The notes below the pieces were generated by a model, which was not told the origin of the DNA, did not search any database, and worked only from the letters and a program-made list of their open reading frames with translations. DNA of 64,000 nt, taken from the NCBI GenBank assembly GCA_037974335.1, contig CM075760.1, positions 31,022,902 through 31,086,901 of the forward strand. Direction: 5' to 3'. Below are positions 11,255-21,429 of this stretch, piece by piece. Every line of letters starts with the position of its first letter. Position 1 is the stretch's first letter. The stretch comes from Prionace glauca (Eukaryota; Chordata; Chondrichthyes; Carcharhiniformes; Carcharhinidae). The position numbers and the translations under genes were made by a program.

Positions 11255-11625
11255 AGGGATGTGATAACGGCATCTTATAATGGCGTGGTGATTAATCCAG
11301 AAAGCCAGAGCTAATGCTTTGAGCATACATGAGGATTGAATTCCAGCCATGGCAGTTAGAGAAACCTGAATTCAATAAAAGCAATCTGGAATTCAACAAT
11401 CGAACCATGAGTCAATTGTTATTAAAACCCATCTGGTTCACTACATGAGACTTCAAGTACAACATCATGGTCAACACAAGCCATACGGTTCAATGGTGAT
11501 TCGGGATGGGAAATGCATTCTGGCCCTGCCCACAATGCACTTATAAATGAGTGAAGTAACAAGTATATTGTGTGTGGGAGTGGCTGTCCTGACCGACATT
11601 TATAGCCCATCCCTAATGACCCGAA
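11255..11625 (+). mobile_element. tRNA-SINE (second family) followed by an inverted LINE tail
   Basis: It has a head-like 'gtggtgattaatccagaaag', the body 'aacccatctggttcactac', then at about 11540-11625 the inverted EN-RT LINE 3' end ('gtgtgggagtggctgtcctg'). Strongly diverged. Confidence 0.55.
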
Positions 11626-11999
11626 TTACCACTGCAGCCGATGTAGTTAAACCAGGCACAGGAGGAACGTTCCAGTTTGGGTGTTGGGAGCATTTTGGGA
11701 TTCTTCTCCCTTTCCCAGCCTGGTGCAGTTAGCTCCTCAATTCCCTCATTCCTATTAGGAAGCTTCCCCTCTCCAATACCTTAATTCCCATTGTTTTTCG
11801 TTGTTATATTTTTAGGCGGGTGGGGTAGGGCAGGGGCTGGGGCTGCAGGTGTGGAGACGGCAGCATAATGATAAGACCACCAAAACAAAACATTTCTGAA
11901 TGGAGTGCTGTGACAAGGGCTTTCCTCAGGGTTACTGCTGGGACCATTGCTATAAATGATTGGAAGAAACTGTAACTGAAATGATTAATAAGTTTGAAA

Positions 12000-12915
12000 A
12001 CAGCACAAAGGTTCGTAGATTTGCGGATAGTGATGAGGAAACAGCAGGATATAGATCAGTTGGAGGCGACACCAAAGGGATAGCAGATGGAGTTTAATCT
12101 GGACAAATGTGAGATGATGAATTTTGGAAGCTTTAAAACAGATAGGAAATATACAGTAAATGGCACAACCCTGAAGAGTATTGATAGGCAAAGGGATCTG
12201 GATGTACAGGTACACAGGTCTCTGAAAGTGGCAATGCAGGTGGAGAAGGTAGTCAAGAAGGCAGATGGCATGCTTGCCTTCATTGGCCGGGGCATGAGTT
12301 GAAAAATTGGCAAGTCATTTTACAGCTTTGCAGAAGATTAGTTAGGTTGCACTTGGAACATCAGTTATGGTCGCCACACTACCAGAAGAATGTGAATGCT
12401 TTGGAGAGGGTACAGAAAAGACTTTTCTGTACCCTCAACAGGATGTTGCCTGGTATGGAGGGCATTAGTTATGAGGAGAGGTTGGAGAAATTTGGGTTGT
12501 TCTCACTGGAACGACAGAGGTTGAGGGGATGTCCTGATAATTGGCTACAAGATTATGAGAGGCATGAGCAGAAAGTATAGTCATAAGGTTTTTCCCAGGG
12601 TGGAAGAGTCAATTACTAGGGGGCATAGGTTTAAGGTGTGAGCAGCAAGGTTTCAAGGAGATATATGAGGCATGTTTTTTACACAAAAGGTGGTTGGTGC
12701 CTCGAGCTTGCTGATGGGGGAGGTAGTGGAAGTGAACACAGTAGTGAGTTTTAAAGAGTGCCTTGACAAATACATGTATAGTATGGAAATACAGGGAAAT
12801 GTTCCCCGGAAGGGTAGGGGGTTTTAGTTCAGTCGGGCAGCATGGTTGGTGCAGGCTTGGAGGGCCGAAGGGCATGTTCCTGTGCTGTAATTTTCTTGGT
12901 TCTTTGTTCTTTCCA
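12000..12915 (+). mobile_element. CR1-like LINE, decayed
   Basis: Frame pieces include FNLDKCEMMNFGSF, VQVHRSLKVAMQVEKVVKKA and DGMLAFIGRGM, then a frameshifted LVRLHLE and SPHYQKNVNALERVQK. The 3' end carries 'gccgaagggcatgttcctgt' and a short 'ttcttggttctttgttc' tail. At least two frame changes and several stops are present. Confidence 0.85.
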
Positions 12916-13239
12916 CTGGAATGACTATCGAGGGAATGAACCTCAGCCCTGAGACCAGGGTTTAAACTGTGGACTTCCAACTGTTTCACTTCAAACAATA
13001 AGTTGGTTCCAATTGGCAGGATCTGCCATGGGGAGCTGGCATCCTCATGATGGACCAAATGGCCTCTATTTGTGCTGCGCGACGTCAAGTGCGCTCTATT
13101 GACCAAACCAAACCATGTCTTGTCATCGCGTTAACAAAGAGACAGAAGATATCCTTCAGTAAAGACTGCAGATTTATTGAATGTTATTAGCGATGCTTAT
13201 GGCAAAAGAACAAGGTTACAGATATGAACACAGGTGTTA

Positions 13240-13430
13240 TGAACGAACTAGAGGAGCATAAGACGGAGGAGCAGAAGTGACCATTCAGCCCCCCAGGTTT
13301 GTTTCGCCTTTCAATGAAGTCATGGCTGGTCTGATATTATCCTCAACTCCACTTTACCACCTTATCCCCATTAACTCTCTCTTCCTCTGACTGACCGGAC
13401 GACCTTAAATGTGTATGAATGTCCCATCTG
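13240..13430 (-). mobile_element. LINE 3' end fragment
   Basis: Reads 'gaccattcagccccccagg', 'tttcaatgaagtcatggctg' and 'cctcaactccactttacc', the inverted 3' tail type also seen at 19505-19620. No coding capacity remains. Confidence 0.6.
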
Positions 13431-14976
13431 TGAAATAACCTGAGAGCAATAACCGGATTTTAGACTAAGCTAATGGCGAGATACTTCAAAACTCTTGTTG
13501 ATCTTATTTGTGAAATGCAGTGTAATGATAAAACTCTGCACAGTGACACAGGGTGGTTCGATTATCTCTAAGGACCCGGATGTACAGGCTGGGGTTTGGT
13601 GCCTCCGTGACACTGGGAGGAAAGTCTGGAGTCCAAGATTCAGTCCGGGAGTGAGAATATCACCTTGTCCACAATCTAAAAGCGGGTGGCATCCCACTAG
13701 CCGCCTGATATTCACTCTGATTGACTTACTTTTATTCAGAGAAGTAACTCCAGGCCGTCAAACTCACCCTTCCCTCCACTAGCTCTTGAAATACTGAAAA
13801 AGAGGAAAATAGAGACTGACAAAAACTGAGTGGATCAGGTAGGGGTTGTTTTAAAACCAGCTTACCTACTCGCCATTCAAATCTAACTACTGAGTTATTG
13901 AGTTTGATGAAAATCCGATCAGACCCTTGCTGATTATATGGATCTTCTGCTCTTAAATTGCATGCAATAAAAATAGAACATTTAAAATAACTACCAGAAT
14001 AAAACAAACAAAAGGGAAAGGTGAGGTGCCATTTTGCTAGATTGCCCTGTAAAGGGGCTGGCACTGTCACTATGGGCTGAGTGGCTGCTTCCTATGCAAT
14101 GGGATGGTATTATTCTAAGCAAAGAATATAAAAATCGAAGTTCTCTATGTCCTAAAATTGAAAATGCTGTTTTCAAAAATGTCTCCGACACTAATGCAGG
14201 CAGAGACCATATAAATGTTAGCTCCACACTGTTGCTGAAATGCATAATTGAAATGTTTGTGTTGCATAAGCAGTAGAAATCATGCAGAACTACGAGTTTC
14301 AAATCAAAATAACAATGGGAAAAAGTTACCGAGATGAGGATATTTAAAAGTTAAGCCGCCATTTTAAACAAGCGAGTTTGAATTGCTTGAAGTGGAATCT
14401 ATGATCAGGAAGTGTCTGGATTTTGATGTCCCAGTTAATGAGTTCACTCCTGAATCCATTTAATCGTACAATGCAGTTCTGTTTGGAATGAAAGGAATAA
14501 CAGTGTTAGTACATCAAAGATCAGCAGGAAAAGAACACGTTTTATCTTTAGGGTCTCCATTAACGTTCCCCATTAATATTCTCAGAAGCCAGTGCAAGTG
14601 CACAAGAACCTCTGCAGTGTAGAAGGATGGGATTTGGCCCATAGAGCTTGCAATGACTCTCTGAAAGATCCACACAGCTCAAGACCAGAGGATGGGTGTA
14701 AAAGACCAGTCTATCAGTGACACCCATAATTAAACACAACTCTGGAGAGGTTTAAGAAGTCAAGGCTGCGATTGGGGGTGGGGGTTGGGGGGACCGAGAT
14801 GAAAAGTGATGGAGCACTTGGGTAAGAGTTCATTTGTCTAAATGCGTCCAAGTTCCTGTTCACTCCACGGCTTAGCTGCAGCGCCTGCCTTAACAGTGGC
14901 CTCCCGAGATCCCGTCAATGGACTGTGTCCATCTCACTTTGTGTTTCTGGGCACGCATTTAGGTGACCGATCTTAC
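13431..14976. other. 3' flank of TRDC; no further exon proven
   Basis: An untranslated last exon of TRDC may lie here, because a splice donor follows the stop codon of coding exon 3. I cannot fix its position. A diverged inverted SINE tail ('ggatttggcccatagagc') lies near 14620. The rest shows nothing recognisable. Confidence 0.4.
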
Positions 14977-14977
14977 C

Positions 14978-15087
14978 TCAGAATAGCCACACCCTGGCCG
15001 TCATCAGGACATTGAAGACAATGATCTTGAAAAATAAAATTCTCAGCCCCATCACCGTCAAAGACAAAAAGTTCACCCTCAGCCGAT
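14978..15087 (-). CDS. TRDC: TCR delta constant, exon 3: transmembrane and short cytoplasmic tail
   Basis: After an acceptor ending TTTTGGCAG, the phase-1 reading is RLRVNFLSLTVMGLRILFFK, continuing IIVFNVLMTARVWLF then stop. This is the conserved TCR delta membrane segment. It keeps the family pattern SLTVxGLR followed by a second basic residue (R and K inside the membrane), which in TCR alpha/delta pair with acidic residues of the CD3 dimers. The cytoplasmic part is only a few residues long, as usual. A GTAAGA donor follows the stop by one base, as expected if a 3'UTR exon exists, as in mammalian TRDC. It could only be confused with TRAC, but the Ig exon fits delta better. Confidence 0.93.
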
Positions 15088-15224
15088 CTGCCAAAATGAG
15101 AGAAACAAAAGATAGATCTGGTTTGGTGCATGTATCATTTGGAACTAAAAAACAACTAAAACCACTAATGTGTGTTTTTTTTCATTATCTAACAGCTTGA
15201 ATTTGTCCGTCTGTCCATCCTGTC

Positions 15225-15370
15225 CCTCTGTCTGTCCACCGGCCTACCTCCCTGACCATCTATCTTCATCTGTCTTTCACTCTTAATCTCTCTCTCTGTC
15301 TCTGTCTCTCTCTCTCTTTCTTTCTCTCTCTCTTTCTTTCTCTCTCTCTCTTTCCCTCACCTTCTTCCCA
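15225..15370. repeat. Pyrimidine-rich microsatellite (TCTC/TTTC, CTGTC)
   Basis: Lies in the intron between TRDC exons 2 and 3. It has runs of 'tctctc' and 'tttctttctctc', preceded by 'tctgtccacc' words. Confidence 0.9.
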
Positions 15371-15562
15371 CCACCCACCAGCCCCCCATCCCTCGATTTA
15401 TATATCTCTCTCCTTCACTCTGTGTGACGATCTATCTTTCTCCCCATCTCACTATATGTTTATCATTCGATCTCCGGCTCTGTACCCCTGCCTATCTGTC
15501 CACTTATCAATCTGTCTATTTGCAAGTGTTTTCCTTTGATTAATGTTGAATAAAGTACATAC

Positions 15563-15625
15563 CGTTTTCCGTGCCATTTGATTCTGTCGAGGATTCATAT
15601 CGGCTTGTAAGGCATTTAGTTTGAT
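15563..15625 (-). CDS. TRDC: TCR delta constant, exon 2: connecting peptide
   Basis: A 63-bp exon between acceptor TGCCCTTCCAG and donor GTATGT. In phase 1 it encodes DQTKCLTSRYESSTESNGTE plus N. The single cysteine (4th residue) is placed to form the interchain disulfide with the gamma chain. The segment is hydrophilic, contains an NGT glycosylation site, and has the length expected for a connecting-peptide exon. It joins exon 1 and exon 3 in frame. Introns are about 2.7 kb on one side and 0.5 kb on the other. Confidence 0.88.
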
Positions 15626-16084
15626 CTGGAAGGGCACAAAAATAAATGACTTATTCAGTGAGCAAGTGACATTACTGTAACCATGTTTGTTCTCAATATC
15701 GCTTCCAATAATGTTGTGTCCATAACCAATAGCCATGAAAAAAGTAAGAATCAAACAGCACGATTGGGCTTGTTCACTTGATTATTCACTACGGAGAAAC
15801 ATTGGTAACTGCCATTTAGTTCGGCCCAAATCTGAGTTCAATGAGTGTAGGGTCGATTAAACATCAGGGATTAAACCCCAGATTCTGGGCCAATCCATTG
15901 GGGCAGTATTTCACTGTCTTCCAAAGAAGTGGTGAAACCGAGGCCTGATTTCAGCTCTGCAGTGGATTAATGATATCAAGGAATTTCTCCAGAGGAGCGG
16001 GATTCTCCAGTACACTGGTTAGTATTTAATACTTTCCTAAATTCGGTGATACACCAGCAGCTGCGGGTCCTGGACACTGCCCTA

Positions 16085-16400
16085 AACTGTAATAGCCAGC
16101 TATTCTTACTTTTATTCGCTTATGGACTTATGGGAGGTCAGTATTTACTGCCAATCCCTAATTGCCCCCTTCTGAAGATGGTTGTGAGTCCCCTGCTTGA
16201 AACTCAGCGGTCTGTCAGGTGCACATACACACACAGGGCTCTTAGGGAAGAAGTTCCACCATTTTAACCGAGCGACAGTGAAGGAACTGCCGAAATATTT
16301 CCAAGTCAGGATGCTGAGTGACTTGGAGGGGACATCCAGATAATGGTATTCCCGGGTACCTGCTGTCCTTGTCCTCCGAGATGATAACGGCCATGATTTT
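16085..16400 (-). mobile_element. EN-RT LINE 3' end, inverted
   Basis: The plus strand shows the inverse of this LINE's C-terminus and tail: 'gccaatccctaattgccccc', 'tgaaggaactgccgaaatat', 'tccaagtcaggatgctgag', 'gtacctgctgtccttgtcc'. It lies in the intron between TRDC exons 1 and 2. Confidence 0.75.
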
Positions 16401-16526
16401 GGAAGATTCAGCGGAAAGAGACTTGGAGAATTACTGTTGTGTGTCTTGTGAATGGCACACACTGCCACCACTGTGCTACGGTGGTGGAAAAAGTGGATGT
16501 TTGTGAATGAAATACTTAATGCTGGA

Positions 16527-16893
16527 GCGGCACAGTGGCACAATGTTTAGTACTGTTACAACTACCCCCCCCCCCTACCCCTCTAACCCCCCTCCCCCTG
16601 CCCACAGTGTCAGGGACCTGGATTCGATTCCCGAATTGGGTGACTGTCTGTGCAGAGTCTGCAGGTTTTCCTCTTGTCAGTGTGGGTCTGATCCACAAGA
16701 TACACAGCAGTAATTCTCCAAGTCCGGTTTCCTCCCACAGTCTGAAAGACGGGCTGATTAGAAGCATTGGCCATGCTAAATTCTCCCTCAGTGTCCCCGA
16801 ACAGGTACAGAGTGAGGCGACAAGGATATTTTCACAGTAACTTCATTGCATCTTTAATGTAAGCCCATTTGTGACACTAATAAATAAACTTTT
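16527..16893 (+). mobile_element. HE1-type tRNA-SINE, full length with 3' tail
   Basis: Head 'ggcacagtggcacaatg', interrupted by a C-rich run at about 16565-16605. Then 'gggacctggattcgattccc' (B box), 'cttcattgcatctttaatgt', and tail 'cactaataaataaactttt'. This gives the complete 3' tail of the family. Confidence 0.85.
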
Positions 16894-16929
16894 AATTAAT
16901 TGGAGTATCTTTGTCCTGGGTCGTGTTAA

Positions 16930-17900
16930 ATTTCTGAGTGTTGCTGGAGCTGCATTTATCCAGGCAAGTGGCTAATACCCTACCACAGTCAGGATTATAT
17001 CTTGTGGATGGTGCAGAGGATTGGGGAGATTAAGAGACAAGTTATTCAGCACAGGATTCCCAATCTCCGACATGCTCTTGCAGTCAGATAGTCCAGTTCA
17101 GTTTCTGAGCAACGTTAACCCTCAGGATGTTGATAGTGGAAGTTGACCATTTAGAAGTCTACAAGATTATGACAGGCATGGACAGATTGGATAGTCAGAA
17201 ACATTATTTCTCATTACAGAAGAGTCAATTACTAAGGAGCATAGATTTAAGGTTTGAAGGAGATGTGCGAGGCAGATTTTTTTACACACAGGGTGGTGGG
17301 TGCCTGGAACTCGCTGCGGGGGAGGTAGTGGAATCAGATATAGTAGTGAGTTTCAAAAGGGCATCTGGACAAATGCATGAATAGGATGGGAATAGAGGGA
17401 TATGGTCCCTGGAAGGGTAGGGGGTTTTAGTTCAGTCAGGTAGCATGTTAGATACAGGCTTGGAGGGCCGAAGTGCCTGTTCCTGTGCTGTAATTTCCTT
17501 TGTTCATTGTTTCAGTCATGGTAATGCCATGAAATGACAAGAGCCGATTGTTACCTTCTTTCCTGTTGGAGTTGGTCATTGCCTGGAACATCTGTGGTGC
17601 AAATGTTATTTGCAGCTTCTCAGTCCAACCCTAGATATTGTCCAGCTATTGTCGCATTTGTAGTGCATTACTTCAAGATCTGAGGTGTCATGAATGGTGC
17701 TGAACATTGTTCAGTCATCAGCGAACATCCCAACTTCTGACTTTACAATGGATTGAAGGTGATTGATGAAGCAACTGAAGCTGATTGGGTCTGAGACACT
17801 GAGAAACTCCTGCAGTGAAGTCCCGAGACTAGAATAAATGGCCTTCAATCATTAGTCAGCTAATCTTTCAAAAAGGCAACATTTTGAGTGACGATGACAT
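16930..17900 (-). mobile_element. EN-RT LINE reverse-transcriptase fragment, split by a CR1 copy
   Basis: The plus strand reads 'gagtgttgctggagctgcat' and 'cacaggattcccaatctc' before the insertion, and 'gagttggtcattgcctgg', 'gttcagtcatcagcgaacat' and 'gattgatgaagcaactgaag' after it. These are the inverse of the RT palm region of the LINE whose EN part is at 27.2 kb. Pieces are 16930-17127 and 17513-17900. Decayed. Confidence 0.75.
17128..17512 (+). mobile_element. CR1-like LINE 3' fragment inserted in another LINE
   Basis: An open stretch with LEVYKIMTGMDRLDSQKHYF and FEGDVRGRFFYTQGGGCLEL, then 'gagggccgaagtgcctgttc' and a 'tttgttcattg' end. It interrupts the inverted LINE described at 16930-17900, so it is younger than that one. 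Confidence 0.8.
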
Positions 17901-17964
17901 TGAGAGTCCTTCGGCGTTAAGAGGATGGATAATATTTAGTAGACGTTCTTCCTGTCATAAAACA

Positions 17965-18290
17965 CTCTCAGAGGCGGCAGTAGCGCAGTGACATTGTCAA
18001 TCCAACTACTCAGAATACGAGTGCGTGTTCGCAATTCGCCATGATAGATGCGAAATTTGAATATTAAATAAAATGGAATAAGAAGTCTAAAGATGACCAA
18101 TGAAATTATTGTCGATTATCATTAAAACTCATCTTGTTCACTAATATCCTTTAGGGAAGGACATCTACCGTTCTTACATTGTCTGGCCTGAAAGTGACTC
18201 TTAAATGCCCTCTGCTGAAGGGCAATTTACGATGGGCAATAAATGCTGGTCAAGCCAATGACACACACATCACATAAACGGAAATAAAAT
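17965..18290 (+). mobile_element. tRNA-SINE (second family) beside TRDC exon 1
   Basis: Head 'gaggcggcagtagcgcagtg', body 'ctcatcttgttcactaata' and 'ggaaggacatctaccgttc', tail 'gatgggcaataaatgctgg'. It ends only about 10 bp from the splice donor of TRDC exon 1. Confidence 0.75.
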
Positions 18291-18298
18291 AAACTTAC

Positions 18299-18610
18299 CA
18301 ATTTCAGCTGTGGGTGGGATGTTTACTGAGTAATTCTGATCATTGTGAACTGCCGTGCACGTGATGTTTGGCGATTTCCCGGATTGGGGGAAAGACAGGA
18401 AACCCGAGCTCCTGTAATTCCCGCTCTCCAATAGGACACTGGACCTTGTCACATTGACCTCCTGGTCGGATCCCCTGGACAGGGAGAGCTTGATTGTCTT
18501 GGGGGAGAAGCCCGAGGCCAAACATACTGCAGCGGTGGTGGTGTTGGGAGCTTCCGGTGGCACTGGCGGGTAAAAGACGCTCAATTTTGGTTCTTTGGGG
18601 ATTTTCATCT
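18299..18610 (-). CDS. TRDC: TCR delta constant, exon 1: Ig domain
   Basis: A 312-bp exon with acceptor AATTTTCAG and donor GTAAGT, phase 1 at both ends. The domain begins KMKIPKEPKLSVFYPP and has the two intradomain cysteines in AAVCLASGF and NITCTAVHND. As in other TCR delta constants, the usual tryptophan after the first cysteine is absent. The segment VTRSSVLLESGNYRSSGF resembles the conserved strand of human C delta (VISPSGKYNAVKLG). With exons 2 and 3 it gives a constant region of about 160 residues, close to the human length. It pairs with TCR gamma at the T-cell surface. The nearest upstream J is at 20560-20622 and joins in frame (P-K-M). Confidence 0.93.
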
Positions 18611-18811
18611 CTGAAAATTTAAGAAATAAAAGGAAATAATCAGAATACAACAGGATTACCTCTTCCAAGCTGCTGTGCCATTCGATTAGACTCACATTTT
18701 CCCTGTGCTTTAATCCCATATAAGTTTCTACATTGATTTACCGAATGCTGAGACTGAATTAACAATCTTATTCCCTTGGCAAAGAAAAGTCTGAGGAGTG
18801 ACACTTGTCTC

Positions 18812-19128
18812 TCTCTCTCACACACACAGACACACACACACACACAGGCACATGCACACAAGCCTACGCACACATGTCCAACACACATGCCTGCGCACAT
18901 ATGCTCACACACACATGTCCACGCACACACGCCCATGCACATAAGTAGACACACACACATGCACAGACCGATATAGACAGCACACACAAACACACACACA
19001 CACTCACACTCACACACAGACACACGCACACATGCACACACACACTCACACTCACACACAGACACACGCACACATGCACACACACACTCACACACACACA
19101 CACTGACACACACAAACACACACACTTA
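18812..19128. repeat. (CA)n-rich microsatellite in the J-C intron
   Basis: Long 'cacacaca' runs with words such as 'gcacacatgcacacacaca' repeated. Frames through it in both directions are spurious. Confidence 0.95.
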
Positions 19129-19193
19129 GTTCCCGCTGTGTTTTTTAAAATATTTTAAAGAGAACAATATTTGGAATAGAAATTGATGGAGGG

Positions 19194-19500
19194 CGGCACT
19201 GTAGCACAATAGCTAACATTACTGCCTCACAGCGCCAAAGACCCAGGTTCAATTCCGGCCTCGGCTCACTCTCTGGGTGGAGTGCGCGTGTTCTCCCTGT
19301 GGGTTTCGCCCGGGTGCTCCAGTTTCCTCTCAGAGTCCAAGGATGGCGGGTTAGGTTGATTGGCCAAGCTAAATTGACCGTAAAGTCATGGGATTAATCG
19401 GGTAAATATGTGGCGTTATGAAGATCGGGCCTGTGTGGAATTCGGGTGGGTACAGACTCGATGGGCTGAATGGCCTCGTTCTGTACTGTAGCGATTCTAG
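19194..19500 (+). mobile_element. HE1-type tRNA-SINE
   Basis: Head 'ggcactgtagcacaatagct' with B box 'ggttcaattcc', body 'ctctgggtggagtgcgcgtg', tail 'gatgggctgaatggcctcg'. Well preserved. Confidence 0.85.
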
Positions 19501-19504
19501 GATA

Positions 19505-20230
19505 CACTTTTTCCCTTTTCTCTGTATAGAAGGAGGCCACTCGGCCCATCCATTATTCAATGAGATCGCGACTGATCTGATGTGATAATCCTCAACTCCA
19601 TTTTCCCAACAATATCCCCATCACCTTTGTTTTCGTGCAGATTAAAAATCTGCCTAACCCAGCACTGAAAGTACTTAACGGCAGCCCTATACAGCCATCT
19701 GTGATAAAGAAGTCCGCAGATTCGATACCATCTGATGGAAGAAATTCTTCATTTTCGCTCTCTTTAATTCAGCAACGCCTTACTTTGGGATTTAGCCTCT
19801 GGTCCTAGACTCTCCCAACAGGGAATAAAATAGAAGTCTACAGCACATCTAAGGCCCTTCGGCCCTTCATGTCTGCTCTGTCCAAAGACAACCCAACTGA
19901 CTTCTCTAATCCCATTTCCAGCACTTGGCCTATTACTGTGTATAATATGGAATCAAAAGTGCATAACCAAGTGTTGTGAGGGTCTCTGTAACTGCGACCC
20001 TACCAGATAGTGAGTTCCAGATGTCCCTCATATCTCCTATCCCGTACCTTAAATCAATGCCTCCTCCTCACCAGCCCCCCACCCCCGCCCCACCGAAAAA
20101 AACACTTCTCATTGATCCCTCTAAAACGGGGATAAGTAATCTTCCTGACTACATTATTTCTGCCCCTCATTAGGCTGAAACGAGTTTTACAGTGTTCTCT
20201 ATCTCTATGACTCAATCGGAGTGGGCCTCT
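19505..20230 (-). mobile_element. Decayed LINE 3' region(s), inverted
   Basis: Reads 'ggccactcggcccatccat', 'gatcgcgactgatctgatg', 'aaggcccttcggcccttcat', 'tccagatgtccctcatatc' and 'gggataagtaatcttcctg', all inverse CR1-type 3' words. Probably two overlapping old fragments. Confidence 0.55.
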
Positions 20231-20559
20231 TCTAACTGTCTATCAATATATCATTTAATTACATTACACACAACCATTTCAGTAACACATCTCCTTGCCA
20301 GCTACCAGGTGAGTTTCATATTAAAGGCCAGTTAAATGTTTTAAGGAAACAATCCTGAATTGTGGAAACAATAAAACTCTCATCTGCTCTATCTCAATGC
20401 CCAGTGAAGCTGTTCTTTGGATTCCCGGTGAGAACTACTCACCACTTCCATTCAAAAAAATACAGTGATAATTGAAATAACACAGCGACTGTCTGTCTCA
20501 AGGAAGTCTTGGGGAAAAATAACATGTTGAGTAATCATTATCCAGAATTAGTTACTTAC

Positions 20560-20622
20560 TGGGTTCCACAATCAGCCTGGTTCCATTACCAAAGATGAGC
20601 TTTCTAGTCTCTCCATATGTCA
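20560..20622 (-). CDS. TRDJ: TCR delta J segment with 12-bp-spacer RSS
   Basis: The minus strand encodes TYGETRKLIFGNGTRLIVEP followed by a GTAAGT donor in phase 1. FGNGT is the diagnostic J beta-bulge motif (FGxGT). The RSS lies immediately upstream in transcription: heptamer GGGTGTG (20623-20629; only the last four bases match CACTGTG), a 12-bp spacer (20630-20641) and nonamer AGATTTTGT (20642-20650). A 12-RSS is normal for TCR delta/alpha J and is compatible with the 23-RSS of the V at 21060-21365. The weak heptamer might reduce use of this J. It is the only J I find between that V and TRDC. Confidence 0.88.
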
Positions 20623-20896
20623 CACACCCTTTGATTCCATAACAAAATCTATTGTGGTCTCGTCCACCTCTCTCTGTCCCTCTGTCGTGTCCCAGTTGGG
20701 TTGGTTCAGACCAGTAATGGTGTACACTCAGTGAATATCACTGTGGGGATGGAAGGCGGTGGTGGGGATTGCTGTGGAGGGGAGGGGGTGCAATTGAGAG
20801 AGCTTAGTGTTCTCCTTAGGGACTGGGAGGTTATTGCACGGGAGTTAAGGAAGATTCAGCTACTATGGTACCACAATATAATCCTCACCATGTTCA

Positions 20897-21059
20897 TATT
20901 TCTGTACCGCTCTCTCTGTGTTCTGTATCACTGTGCCTATAATTCTCACCATGTTCAGGTTTCTGTACCACTCTCTCTCCCTGTTCTGTATCACTATGGC
21001 TATAATTCTCACCATGTTGAGGTTTCTGTACCTCTCTCTCTGTGTTCTGTATCACTGTG
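20897..21059 (-). promoter_or_regulatory. Three tandem V-type RSS copies
   Basis: A unit of about 62 bp is repeated three times. The first, abutting the V, has heptamer CACAGTG (21053-21059), a 23-bp spacer and nonamer ACAGAAACC (21021-21029). The second has CATAGTG (20992-20998), a 25-bp spacer and the same nonamer (20958-20966). The third has CACAGTG (20929-20935), a 23-bp spacer and ACAGAAATA (20897-20905). Only the first touches coding sequence. The third keeps a perfect heptamer and spacing but has no V next to it. Confidence 0.85.
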
Positions 21060-21365
21060 CTGTGTGTTGACTCAGTGCACAGTAATAAACAGCCGAGTCG
21101 CTAAGTTGCAGTTTGGAGATTGTTAACTGGCCGATTTTCTGGCTAGAATCGGTAGAAGCAGAAATTCTGTCTCCGGCAACATTTTCTTTGTTGTCCCCTC
21201 CTGAAGTGTGTGCCTGATGCAATAATTCCGGAGCCTGCCCTGGGGTTTGACTGTACCAGTATACTGTGTACTGACATAACCCTGAATATCCACATCTTAG
21301 AGTAACTGTGTTGCCTGTAGCAGAGGTTTGGAGAGGCGGATTCTTGGACACCAGGGAACTGGAAT
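21060..21365 (-). CDS. TCR delta-type V exon without leader (NAR-TCR support V)
   Basis: The exon starts at acceptor AATCCTCCAG after a long T tract and runs open to an RSS with 23-bp spacer. Framework features: TLRC (first cysteine), VYWYSQTPGQAPELL, then DSAVYYCALSQ (second cysteine, V-end motif). An extra cysteine lies in CDR1 (YSGLCQY). No ATG-led hydrophobic leader exon is seen within several hundred bases upstream. This fits the supporting V of NAR-TCR, which receives its 5' part by RNA splicing from a NAR V-D-J. The phase-1 acceptor fits the phase-1 donors of the NAR J (28938) and the fused NAR V (24595). An ordinary TRDV with a distant leader is the alternative. Confidence 0.85.
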
Positions 21366-21429
21366 CTGGAGGATTAAAAAAAAAAGGATATTTTATCCAC
21401 TTTTTTATCATGCACTATGGGAATCACAG

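Noticed and set aside
20730-20760. A perfect 'cactgtg' heptamer on the plus strand between the support V and TRDJ, a possible Delta D
   Set aside because: No nonamer at 12 or 23 bp (the 23-bp position reads cagaccagt), and no second heptamer on the other side of a short core.
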